A DNA stretch of 64,000 nucleotides. Source: Ascochyta rabiei (lineage: Eukaryota; Ascomycota; Dothideomycetes; Pleosporales; Didymellaceae). The position numbers and the translations under genes are program-made. This document shows positions 54,757 through 64,000 of this stretch, piece after piece. The stretch covers positions 372,001 to 436,000 of the forward strand of contig NC_082409.1 of assembly GCF_004011695.2 (NCBI RefSeq). The letters run 5' to 3'. Numbering within the stretch: the stretch's first letter is position 1; each line of letters begins with the position of its first letter. Under the pieces are notes generated by a model. That model saw only the letters and a program-made list of their open reading frames with translations, searched no databases and was not told the origin of the DNA.

Positions 54757-55839
54757 CTACTCGTCTGCACCGCCCTCGTCTTGCTGCTCTCGTCCCCGCT
54801 TGCGCCCTCCACCTCGCGCGCTCTCCCCAGCAATGTCCAGCGTGCGCTTGATCTTCTTCTCCAGCTCCTCCGCCTCCCCGTCCCCGTCCTCGCCCTCCTC
54901 GCCGTCGTGGCCGTAGAGGAGGCGCACCAGCTGCGCGAAGCCCTCGCGCCCCACCTCGACCTTGCCGCGCGGACCTACCGTGTAGTCAATGGCCTCGTCG
55001 CCGTTGGTCGACTCCTTGACCTTGACAATGTACCCGTCCTTGCTCATCAGCGCGAGCGTCTTGTCTTTGCTGTCCACGGGCGTCGTCTGCTCGGCGTTCA
55101 TCCGCCGCAGCGCCCGGTCGAGCTTGCTCTCCGCCAGCCTGCCCCCGGCGATGGTGATGAGGGCGATGACCATGGTGTACAAGCCCACGTACGCGTCTGC
55201 TCGGTTGGATTCGTTGTCGTTCTTGTCCACCGGCCGTGACGGGCCGATGACGTGGGGCACGCGATAGGGCTGGGGGACGACCGTCTGCAGCACCCACAGC
55301 TGGCTGGATTGGCTCTGCGAGTCCGAGCCGGCGGCGGCTACATGGCGTCAGTCATGCAGCAGCGCATCAACACACGCCAGACGCACCGCGCTTCTGTCGC
55401 GCAGTCACCCTCTCGGCCTTGGGCAGCTCCGCCATGGCCATGCCGAAGACGTCCATGAGCTCGCTGTTGGCCTGCTCGAACACGGGCCTGAACAGTCGCG
55501 CGTGTGTGCCCAGCACTGCGGGCGTTAGTTGTGTCTGCACTGCCCATCCCATCCCACCATGCCCACCTCGCTCGTTGACGTCCTGCCGCTTGATGGGCTT
55601 GCGCGCGTATTCACAAGAAAGCGCGTATCGCACCAAGCTCTTGGCCAGCTGCTCGATGCTGCCGCTGCCGCTGCCGTTGTGCTGTGACGCATCCATGTCT
55701 ACGTCGCCCTCGCCGTCTGGAGTCTGCGTCTGTGTGGGCGTCGGGGTGGCATCGTCGACGGCCTGCAAATCGTGAGCAACGCATCAAACCAGCAAAACGG
55801 CACGCCTACCACTGTCCTGCGACGGATGCGTGGAGGCAT
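54757..55839 (-). CDS. NSE3: SMC5-SMC6 complex subunit NSE3 (MAGE domain)
   Basis: Four exons, 55839-55810, 55762-55567, 55515-55387 and 55337-54757 (introns 47, 51, 49 bp), give 311 residues. NSE3 pairs with NSE1 and NSE4, binds DNA and supports the NSE1 RING ligase in the SMC5-SMC6 repair complex. The first exon is just ten residues (MPPRIRRRTV). Then comes an acidic linker and the MAGE homology domain: LAKSLVRYALSCEYARKPIK, R-V-L-G-T-H-A-R-L-F, VFEQANSELMDVFGM, LQTVVP, GLYTMVIALITIAGG and GREGFAQLVRLLYG. The C-terminus is charged and basic (RKRGREQQDEGG). Every junction keeps frame, and reading through any intron meets a stop or breaks a motif. It is divergent from AIM18. Confidence 0.93.
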
Positions 55840-56072
55840 CTTGGTGTGGTCGAGGTGTCGTGCCGTGCGCGGGTGGCGGGCAGACAGCCCCAGCGTGTCC
55901 CACCGTGGCACCTCCGTAGGGCTGACGGAACACGCGACGCGATCGACGGCACACGCTTAGCGTCGTCATGGTCATGATGCATTCGACGTCCGAGCTCCAG
56001 CTCCCTTCCTTCGCATGCCCACCCACCGCAACACCGCCCGCCACGCACCAACACCCCCCGGATGCGCCCGCC
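55840..56072. promoter_or_regulatory. Bidirectional promoter of NSE3 and AIM18
   Basis: 233 bp between the proposed start codons. An in-frame ATG for AIM18 at 55968 would shorten it to 128 bp. No specific site is recognised. Confidence 0.55.
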
Positions 56073-57473
56073 ATGATGCCCACACGCCTTGCCGCCCGAC
56101 GGCCGCTCTTCCACTGCCTCCACGCCCCGCCCCGCTCGCGCAACGCCTCGCACCACGCCCGCCACGATGTCGACGCCATCCTGCGCCACGCCCAGGGCCG
56201 CCCCATGCCCGGCCGCGGCCTCAAGCCAGAGCTCGACACCGTCTCCATCCACCGCGCCGAGGCCGTCAGGCTCAAGCAGCTCAAGACACGGCGCAACTGG
56301 CTCGCGCTCGGCGCCGCCGCCTCCATGATCGCCCCCATCTTCCTGGTGAAGCTGTGGGACCTGCCCGACCTGGACAAAGACAACAAGGACCTGCAGGACG
56401 CCCAGGACGCCCAGGACGCCCAGGACGCCCAAAAGAGCAGAGGCATCGTCGACATGATCATGGGCCCACCCACCAAAACCGACAGCCCGCCCAAGGCCGC
56501 CGACGAGTTCCAGGGCAAGAGGGTCGTCATCGCCGCCGGCGACAAGCTCATTGCCGCCCCCGCCGATGCAGAGAACCCGCAGGCCTCGGACCCCGACGCC
56601 ATCGAGCTCGTCGAGACGGGCACCTCGTACGTCCCCTACTTCCCGCGCACCATCCGTCTGCCCAACACGTCCACCGCTGGCCCCGAGGCCATCAGCAGCG
56701 AATCCGAGTACCAGCTCCTCGGCCTCGGCATCCGCAAGGTCTCCTTCCTGCGCGTCCAGGTCTACGTCGTCGGCCTCTACGTCAAGACGGCTGACCTCGC
56801 CACCCTGCAGAACCACCTCATCAACACCGTCAACCCGTCCGCCTCGGCCCTCATCCCCGGCGAGAAGGAGGACCTGCGCAGAGCCCTGCTCGACCCGGAG
56901 CGCAGCACCCACATCTGGGAAGCCATCCTGAGCCGCGACGGCATCGGCGCCGTCGACATGGCCTTCCGCGTCGTCCCCTGCCGCGGCACCGACTTCAAGC
57001 ACCTGCAAGACGGCTGGATGCGCGGCATCGCCTCGCGCACAGACCAAGTCCGCCGCAAGCAGGCCGAGCTGCTGCGCCAGCAGGCCGCCGAAGCCAAGAG
57101 CATCACCCTGCCCCAGCCCGTCGACGAGGGCGAGTTCGCCGACGAATCCTTCGGCCTCGCCATGAAGCACTTCAAGGCCCTCTTCACCGGCAAGGGCAAA
57201 GCGCCCAAGGGCAGCGTCATCCTCCTCACGCGCGACAAAAAGGGCGCCCTCGCCGCCCTCTACCAGCCCCTCGTCCACGCCAACGGCACCGAGCACATGG
57301 CCCAGACAGACTTCCTCGGTGAGGTCCTGGATCCCAGGGTCAGCCGTCTGGTCTGGCTGATGTACCTCGCCGGCCAAACCGTCAGCTCTGAGGAGGCCCG
57401 CAAGAACATTGTCGACGGCTGCATCGCCATCACCGAGCGTCCCGTTGGCACGGTCGAGGGCATGGTCCAGTGA
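56073..57473 (+). CDS. AIM18: AIM18-like mitochondrial protein, chalcone-isomerase-like fold
   Basis: Single exon, 466 residues from the ATG at 56073 (an in-frame ATG at 55968 adds 35 residues). I prefer 56073 because MMPTRLAARRPLFHCLHAPP then begins a good mitochondrial presequence, rich in Arg and without acids. A membrane segment (WLALGAAASMIAPIFLVKLW) spans about 74-94. A low-complexity linker of Q-D-A repeats, from a 9-bp caggacgcc array at 56394-56430, follows. The C-terminal half, from GLGIRKVSFLRVQVYVVGLY to the end (with SLPQ-like and GEVLDPRVSRLVWLMYLAGQTV), is the chalcone-isomerase-like domain of AIM18/AIM46. The yeast proteins sit in the inner mitochondrial membrane facing the intermembrane space; a catalytic role is not established. 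The gene is GC-rich, and the 572-codon minus frame over it is a shadow. Confidence 0.9.
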   Translation: MMPTRLAARRPLFHCLHAPPRSRNASHHARHDVDAILRHAQGRPMPGRGLKPELDTVSIHRAEAVRLKQLKTRRNWLALGAAASMIAPIFLVKLWDLPDLDKDNKDLQDAQDAQDAQDAQKSRGIVDMIMGPPTKTDSPPKAADEFQGKRVVIAAGDKLIAAPADAENPQASDPDAIELVETGTSYVPYFPRTIRLPNTSTAGPEAISSESEYQLLGLGIRKVSFLRVQVYVVGLYVKTADLATLQNHLINTVNPSASALIPGEKEDLRRALLDPERSTHIWEAILSRDGIGAVDMAFRVVPCRGTDFKHLQDGWMRGIASRTDQVRRKQAELLRQQAAEAKSITLPQPVDEGEFADESFGLAMKHFKALFTGKGKAPKGSVILLTRDKKGALAALYQPLVHANGTEHMAQTDFLGEVLDPRVSRLVWLMYLAGQTVSSEEARKNIVDGCIAITERPVGTVEGMVQ

Positions 57474-57519
57474 AGCGGACTGTCTGTACATGTTTGTACA
57501 TGTCTCTAGTATACAATGT

Positions 57520-58160
57520 ACCACCTCACAACCTCTCCTCTACCCCTTTCTAGAAGAATAAGGGGAGGTTGTATAACTAGGAATCCTTTATATGTTTAGA
57601 TGTGTTAGGGTTTTTTATTACTTTTAAGGATAAAGTAAGAAATATTAGTCTATAACTTATAACCTCTCTACCTCTTTCTAGAAGAACAAGGCGGAGGTTA
57701 TATAACTAGAAATTCCCTATATATTTAGATGTATTAGGTTTCTTTATTACTTGTTAGAATAAAGTAAGAAATATTAGTCTATTACACTATCTGTAGTATA
57801 TAATAAACTAACTTACAACCTCTCCTCTACCCCTTTCTAGAAGAACAAGGTAGATGTTAGACTCTTAGCCTCAGGCATGTGGCGCGTCCACCTCTGACCT
57901 GTAATGGCAAGCCTTAGGCATATAGATGCGTCCACCTCTGACCTGTAAGGACAATAAGTACTGTTCTGGCCACAGGCTCACTATCTAAGTAAGCATTGTT
58001 ACCTTTTTAAGGTATGCTTGGTATAGTAGGCAGAGCTGTATCTTAATAAAGGGGAGGTTGTATGACTAGAAATTCCCTACCTATTTAGATGTATTAGGCT
58101 TTTTTATTACTTATAAGAATATAGTAAGCAATTATAGTGTATTACACTGTTAAGGTCTTC
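57520..58160. mobile_element. AT-rich nest of hairpin repeats, transposon relic
   Basis: A hairpin-capable block (aacctctcctctacccctt, tctagaagaa, then aaggggaggtt) occurs at about 57530, 57659 and 57815, with a half copy near 58045. Each of three copies is followed by tataac-tagaaattccc, a ttagatgt-tta block, a T-run and gtaagaaatattagtct-like words. The block at 57870-58008 matches the relic at 19 kb. The pattern suits tandem or nested copies of a short non-coding element with inverted ends. AT bias and transition differences suggest RIP. No transposase is seen. Confidence 0.7.
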
Positions 58161-59137
58161 TTAAGAAATATTGTTTATAAGATAGAATACGTGTTAAAAA
58201 GGTAGTGAGTGTCACGTTGTATTGTGTTTCTTGTCTTGGGTTGAGAGTGTATGTGTACATTGGTGCGTTTCTTCAAATCCATGATGCGAATGAGGCAGAA
58301 AACGGTTAGTGGAGTGATTTCGAGAGCACAGAATAGAGGGCCTGGCTGCAGGGGGGTGATTGAGGCATTGAAAAGCGGAGAAGCGAAGAAGTCGGCTAGT
58401 CAGTGCTGGAGCGAAGTGAAACTGGAAAGAATACAAACAAATATATACACCGCGTCTCGAGATGTTCTACTGGGGGCAGGGTACCCTTGGCTCGTACTGG
58501 CTGGATATGGGTCGATGCTTGGTTCGGCTGGCTGCTCGAGCATCCTGGCATTCTCCTTGGTGCTGTCTGGCAGAGCTTGCTCGAGACTAGGGGGCAGCAG
58601 AATGCGCTGAGATGGGTTGACTGCAGAACCGAACAGAGCCTCGCATTCGCACAATCAGATTATCCGCACACTAGTCACACAACAGCTCCCTCGGATCAAT
58701 TCAAGAAGATTGCATCCAAGGCAAGAGAGCCCTCACCATGCGGTCTCCACGTCTGGCCAGAGCTGCTGCTGGCTGTCTGCTTTTGTTATCGAGCCTCGGG
58801 AGACCGAGTGATTCGATTCAGACGTGGGAAACGGAAAAGAGCATGCATGTAGAGCCCAGCACAGCGAAATGTTAGTGGATGCTGCAGTAGACGCAGGCCA
58901 TGTAGTGTTTGAAGGGGAGAAGTGAAAGGAAAGTGACTTGGCTGGAATAAGTGCCCTTCGCATTCTGATACTTCGCAGTGAAGACTCGCAAGCGTTTGTA
59001 GCAGAGTAAAAGCTTGGTGAAGCCGCCAGAGAAGAGCTGACGAGACTGCTCGCTCATATTAACTTTTCTTTCCCAGCAAGCGAGATTCGGTTGAGGATTT
59101 TCGGAACGTGTAGCAACTATCCAGGACTGTGCCCTGC
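58161..59137. other. Intergenic, no gene seen
   Basis: Between the repeat nest and the 3' end of the second ankyrin gene. Short open frames on both strands overlap heavily and lack recognisable features. Confidence 0.5.
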
Positions 59138-60561
59138 TCAGAGCTTGGGAGCATGGAATGTGTATGACATAAGCACATCTTCCTGCAGCTCCTTGCTCCA
59201 AACGTAGTACTCTGGCGACTGATACTTACTCTGAAGCTTCTCCATCTTGCGCACAATCGCTTCCCTCACTATGGAGTAGACTTTCGAGCCAGGTCGAGCC
59301 AGGTCGCACGTGCTTGTGGGTGGACGAATGCTCTTCAGGGCTAGACGTGGATGAATCGGAGCCTCAGGATCGACACCATTCTTCAGAAAGAATCGCACCA
59401 TAGCGTCGTTGTTCCGCAGAATGGCTTCGCGAAATGCCGTAGAGAGGGTTGCGTAAAGCCGAGCACCGTCAACTTGGGCTTGGACGTAAACCGTGGCTTC
59501 GACTAGTGCTAGGTTGTCCTCGCGAACAGCAAGATCGAGCAGCGATCTTGCCTCGTTCATCTCGTCGCAACGTACTTCTAACCAATCTCTCATTCCTTTC
59601 TCGCCAACGCAGTGGTGAAGTACATCTTTTGGCGCTGGGTTCTTCAACAGACCGATGAGCAATGCCCGTTGGGTAATGACATGGTTATGGCAGGGAATTT
59701 CTCGTAGCAACGAGAGACCATCAGATGCTGCAGCAAGTTTCAACAGACTTCCGTAATGCTTGCTGATGCGCACGCTAATATGGGCGATGTGCCATTTGAA
59801 AAGTACGACAGCGACAGACCAGTGTTTTCTGTGTGCTGCTGTATCGAGGGCTTCGATTATGATGTTGGACCGACTCTTTACAAGGAGACCACCGGAATCC
59901 TCTGTCATGGTTGAAAGGAGACGCCTGAGACTCCAGATGTCGTTCTGCTTGGCGGCAACGCAGAGAAGGGAACCGAACAGATGCGTCCGACCCCAATGAT
60001 TGATTTTGCGGTCAAGGAGCTGCGATACGAAGCCTTTCTTCCCCAGATATATAGCAATGCTCAAGGATGTGACGTCGACGGCATCATGCAAATAGTTTCT
60101 GGTCTTCAGTTGTGTAGGGGCGACCGCTAGATGATGAACCCCATCACAATGCGTGCTCACCACCGTGATAGCCCCTTGGGTCAAAGCAGCCCGTTCCTTG
60201 TCGGTGGTCTTGTTGGTGACTTCCACCATGTGATCGACCGCTCTGTGAATGAGGGAGGGAAGAAGGTCCGGAGCGCCGTACAACGACATCGATCTGTACT
60301 CCAGGAACAAAGCAACGTTCTTCTGGAGTAACTTCCTCGGCACTTTGGAGACAAATGCGCTGGCGTGCTGTCGCGCAAACATCTCCTCGTTGATGTAGTC
60401 GCGGAATGTCTCTGTGGATCGTCAATTGCAGGATCTCGAGAGCCCACGATCACCATACTGGAGACCCCGCGAATTTTAGCAGCCTTCCGGATGCCAGCGT
60501 TAGAAACATAGAACGCGACGATCCGCTGGAAGATCTCTGGTGGAAGGTCAAGGAGCAGCAT
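59138..60561 (-). CDS. F-box-like/ankyrin-type protein (paralogue of the gene at 20.3 kb)
   Basis: Exons 60561-60459 and 60411-59138 (47-bp intron, phase 1 after codon 34) give 458 residues. The N-terminus MLLLDLPPEIFQRIVAFYV and the KTFRDYI that follows the splice align with LLLDLPPEVFGFVIAHLV and R-T-F-R-R-S-I of the 20-kb gene. The rest is a helical-repeat region with weaker ankyrin character: LSIAIYLGKKGFVSQLL, LLCVAAKQNDIWSLRRLL, LLDLAVREDNLALVEA and A-I-L-R-N-N-D-A-M-V-R-F-F-L-K-N-G-V-D-P-E. A ubiquitin-ligase adaptor role is inference from the F-box-like start. The two genes are 38 kb apart on opposite strands and are much diverged, so the duplication is old. It is divergent from the Zn2Cys6 gene at 61.5 kb. 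Confidence 0.85.
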
Positions 60562-61487
60562 GATGGCGAGGGTCGTACAGAGCGAAGAGCTGTTCGAAGG
60601 TGGTGTCGGTGAGGAAAGTAGGACCGATATCTCTTAAAGTTTGGTGAGTAGCAGGTAGTACCAGTTAGTACAAGAACACTGGATAGAGTGAGAGTGAGAG
60701 AGAGAGGGAGCGCTCTATAATGAGGTGAAAGTGAGAGTGTGTTACGTTTGATGTGACTGCCATCGATGCGGCAAGGTGATAACTGTACGAGGATTGTAGA
60801 TTGAACTGGTGAGGTAAAGTTTGATACATGGCCATTCATGAGGTGTGATCTTCCTGGATTGACCTGCATTGCCCATAGAACGCAGCAGTTGGCAAGTATA
60901 TATGTGGAACTTCGAAAGCTTCTGGTTCATCTCACACGCGATCTGACGTCGTAAGGCCAAATCCATGCTGCAAATATCTGTAAACCAGCATGGAATCATG
61001 GACTGCTTCCTCTCTCTTGCTTGGAGGTCGAGAGATCAAAGTCCCAGCTGTTGGGATTGACACCGCACCATGGCCAATGTTTTAGCGTTGCTGCCGAAGA
61101 CTCGACTGCGTGAATGACAGCATGCCTGAGGATTGATGTCCACATCGGTGGTCTTCTCTATACACCATTTCTCGACACGTCAAAACGGTGACGGGGACGT
61201 TAAGGTTGTGAAAGAGAAGAGGCGTTGACCTCGACGGTTCGCCTGAATCTCGGCATTTGCGTTGGACCGACCGCCGAAAGCACAGCCACCGACATTGCGT
61301 CGTCCAGTTCCGTCCTACAACACGCATCATTACTTACTTGAGATGCAGTCGAAACATTGGCATAAGGAACTGAAGGTCTCTCTTGCAGGTGTCTGTAGTC
61401 TAGGATAGCCACAAGTTGCTGCACAGTGGAGCACGCGGACACTAGATAGCGGCACCCTTACTCAACGTGCTATCTCGTGCTCTGAGC
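60562..61487. promoter_or_regulatory. Divergent intergenic region
   Basis: 926 bp between the ankyrin gene and the second Zn2Cys6 gene. An AG-rich run with gagagtgagag words lies at 60676-60710, just upstream of the ankyrin gene. No gene is seen. Confidence 0.5.
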
Positions 61488-63045
61488 ATGGTGAGCAGAG
61501 GTGGTCGCTCGAAAGGTTGCTCGAACTGTCGAAAGCGTCGAGTGAAGTGTGGTGAGTATGAACACTTTGACGACCGAGTTCATATACTTACAACCTTCAG
61601 ATGAAACGCGCCCAACCTGTCTTCGCTGCAAGAAGCGAGGGCTTGAGTGTGATGGCCCAAAAGACGTAACTTGGATCAATCAAAACACAAACTTCTCCTC
61701 CGACTCGAGTCCTGAAAATGCTGTAGTTATAGCCTCGCCGACTCTGCCGACGCAGCTTTCTCTCGAGGCCTTTGGAGAGGCAATATGTCTAGCTTATACA
61801 CGTAAGAATCTGCTAAGAGGCGGACCAGTTGAGCTGGCGTGCAACATGATTGAGCGAGATCAGAGTAGCCTAATTCTCGATAACCCGGGCCTCGATCTGT
61901 TACGGCACTCCATGCTCAGTCTCTCAGTCACGTTCTTTGGCAAGCAGCATCGTCAAAAGCAAATCACTCGTCGAGGATATGCTCAGTATGGCGAAGTTCT
62001 GCGACAGCTCAACTCACATTTAGCTCGACCAGAGCTGCAGACTACCGACGAGACAATACTCACAGCCTTGACCTGCATGCTTCTCGAAATCTTCCTACCG
62101 ACTGGCCCGAAGAACTTCTTCAAGCACCATCGAGGTCTAGAAGCCATCATGGCTATGCGCGGTCCACCGACAGACACGACTGGAAACACAGCGACTATCT
62201 TCCGAGGACTGAGGATTTTGTCGATTATAGGCGCACTCGCAGAATCGAGACCTTCGATATACGCAAGAGATGAATGGAAGTACGCACCGCCACCAGCCGA
62301 CGCAACCGAAGGGAGCATGCTGCAACATCACATATTCACCTGTCTAGCCGACTGCACACAGCTCATGGGAGAGCGCAACGCGATGCTCGACGGCAGCGCT
62401 CCGCTGTGGAACTACGAGCCGCTCTTGCAACGCGTGCAAAATACACTCGACGACCTCAACAAGCTCTACCCATTATGGCAGCGCTTCAACGCCTCACTCC
62501 TCGACCCAAACAAGCCTCTCTCCCCGCTGGCTGAGGAATTGGGCGTCGCGAACCACCACTCAGCCACGGCGCTGATGCTTTACCACACCGTGCACATCTG
62601 CATCCTGCAGATCATCGACTCGCTCACGCCGTCACCCGAGAACACTGCGCTCCGCAATCAAGCCGCAGTCACCATAGCGAAATGTCTCGAGCTAAAAGAA
62701 TACGAAAAGCGCGAAGGCGCACACGAGTCCAACACCATCGGCTTCGTCGCAACGAAAGTCGCATGGCAAGCTCTTGGCGGCTTCGACTCGCCCGAAGGCC
62801 GGCGGCTGGCAAAGACGGTCAACACGGCGCTCAACGCCGTCTCGCCCATGCCGCTGGATGACAAGGAAGCCTGGGAGCAAGCACAACCCGACGAGATACG
62901 AGATGCGTTCTTTGCGCGGTTTGTGAAGAGGGTCCCGATCGGGACGCCGGCTGATGAGGCTAGGGTTGTGGGATTGCTGCAGTTGCCTGAAGTGATAAAT
63001 ATTGGGTATAAGAACACCCGCCAGCCTGGCATGTTGCCCGCATGA
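61488..63045 (+). CDS. Zn2Cys6 transcription factor with fungal_trans_2-like region
   Basis: Exons 61488-61551 and 61601-63045 (49-bp phase-1 intron inside the zinc cluster, gtgagt...cttcag) give 502 residues. The cluster is C11-x2-C14-x6-C21-x6-C28-x2-C31-x6-C38 in a K-G-C-S-N-C-R-K-R-R-V-K-C context, which binds CGG-type DNA triplets. After a Ser-rich linker comes an all-helical region without a clear catalytic motif (LLRHSMLSLSVTFFGKQHR, LTCMLLEIFLPTGPKNFFKH, HHRGLEAIMAMRG), typical of the shorter fungal regulator family. The intron position within the cluster is common in this family. Target genes are unknown. No biosynthetic cluster is visible next to it. It is divergent from the ankyrin gene. 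Confidence 0.92.
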
Positions 63046-63709
63046 GTGCGAGATCATTACAGCTTTGTAATCAAAAGCTTCGTTCCTGTGCTCTTCATAT
63101 ATGGTTGTGCTCTCACTACCAGCAGTCTGTCTTTGATTCATCGTTCTTGACTGCCTGTTTGTGACGAAGCTGAACAACATCGCATTGTAGGCCCTTTGTA
63201 TTCCGATGTTCGTGCGAACAAAGTGAAGATGCTGAGGGGAAACAAGACACGTTGGTGGGTATCTTAGCTCGTTGTTACTGAGGAATCAGGCGAATAGCTA
63301 CAGAGAACTCTGCCCATATCAGACATCTGTTTGAAAACTGTACTAGCTCTCCAGACTTCGCCGGACGAATCATGTTCAAGGATTCTCTACGCTGAGGAAG
63401 ATTGAAAGGTAGCGCGGTGAACAGCTGGATCAGTCATTAGTGAAGGCAAAGAGTCCTAACCGGTGCCGGGCCTTGACGCTAGTCGTGTTGAAGTGCCCAC
63501 TGCCGATGTGATTCCACGGCAAAGAAACTTGTCGCTCTGTCATGTATGATGTATCAAGTGTGTCAACAACGAAGAAGCAGCTGGAGGGAAAAGTTGATGT
63601 ACAATCTATTCGTCGACTCGAATCAGGAATTGTCGTGCCAAGCAGTGCCCGACGTCAAGCTCTTCTAAGTATACAGGTCGCAACTCATCCAAACGCTTGT
63701 CCGCTGCAT
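63046..63709. other. Intergenic between convergent genes
   Basis: 664 bp between the stop of the Zn2Cys6 gene and the stop of QCR8. No gene is seen; part must be the two 3' UTRs. Confidence 0.5.
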
Positions 63710-64000
63710 TTACTCAGCGTCAGCGAACTCAGCACGGCCCTGCTTCGAGTTGAGGTACTCGTTCCTATGCGTGTCAGCATGCTGGCCTGGGTACTGTGCT
63801 GCCTGTTGAGCGCCCACGGGGTTGGCACGACTCACCTCTCGATGGCCCACTCCATGGTGGCGTATCCGGCAATCAGCGGGGGGATGAAGTAGAGGACCTG
63901 GTTGCGCGAGCGGCGCACGACGTTCCAGAAGCCCTTGCCGATGAAGGTGGCCATAGGGCGCTGTCTGTTGGGGCTGAGCGAGTAGGTGACCACGCCCTTG
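63710..64000 (-). CDS. QCR8: Cytochrome bc1 complex subunit 8 (QCR8), 3' part
   Basis: Runs off the right edge. Visible exons: from 64000 down to 63836, and 63764-63710, with a 71-bp intron (gtgagt...cgcatag). The readable protein begins K-G-V-V-T-Y-S-L-S-P-N-R-Q-R-P-M-A, then FWNVVRRSRNQVLYFIPPLI, A-T-M-E-W-A-I-E-R, and after the splice NEYLNSKQGRAEFADAE and stop. This is the conserved core and C-terminus of QCR8, a single-span inner-membrane subunit of complex III that contacts cytochrome b. Only the first 20 to 40 residues are missing. The part seen is intact. Confidence 0.94.
   Translation of the reverse strand, partial: QGRGHLLAQPQQTAPYGHLHRQGLLERRAPLAQPGPLLHPPADCRIRHHGVGHREVSRANPVGAQQAAQYPGQHADTHRNEYLNSKQGRAEFADAE

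Noticed and set aside
55806..57524. 572-codon minus-strand frame
   Set aside because: Antisense shadow of AIM18 and NSE3 exon 1.

Overview
The window reads as chromosomal DNA of a filamentous ascomycete, probably a dothideomycete. Genes are monocistronic, introns are mostly 44-90 bp with GTRNGT donors and CTRAC-type branch sites, and promoters are CT-rich. The conserved genes are fungal: CLU1, a mitochondrial AAA-type protein, RLP24, PAM18/TIM14, ARPC5, SPP1, NSE3/MAGE, AIM18 and QCR8. Class assignment is inference. I saw no tRNA, rRNA or CRISPR. Exon structures were worked out by hand from splice signals and frame continuity.

Layout. 0-10 kb: a decayed fungal rhodopsin-domain membrane protein, a coiled-coil protein of unknown role, an RBR ubiquitin ligase, and an internally deleted NACHT/ankyrin-type relic. 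10-18.5 kb: CLU1, the mitochondrial P-loop ATPase and a multi-spanning membrane protein. 18.5-34 kb is accessory in character: a repeat relic, an F-box-like/ankyrin protein, a DMATS-family aromatic prenyltransferase, a large Zn2Cys6 regulator, an alpha/beta hydrolase, and an intradiol dioxygenase pseudogene that has lost a metal ligand. 34-36 kb: RLP24 and PAM18 share a 323-bp divergent promoter.

36-52 kb has two gene-poor stretches of about 6.5 kb. Between them lie a transcription-unit-like locus encoding at most a 29-aa (and perhaps a 51-aa) product, and the four-exon ARPC5 gene. The second stretch holds many microsatellites and old degenerate direct repeats. 52-57.5 kb is a tight block of SPP1 (COMPASS), NSE3 (SMC5/6) and AIM18 (mitochondrial). 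57.5-58.2 kb is an AT-rich nest of hairpin repeats that shares sequence with the relic at 19 kb. 59-64 kb: a paralogue of the 20-kb ankyrin gene, a second Zn2Cys6 regulator and the 3' part of QCR8.

There is no clear single system. The most notable items are the microprotein locus, the pair of F-box-like/ankyrin paralogues with an identical intron position, the lone prenyltransferase with Asp where I expect the family Glu, and three pseudogenes, two of whose changes look like C-to-T mutation.
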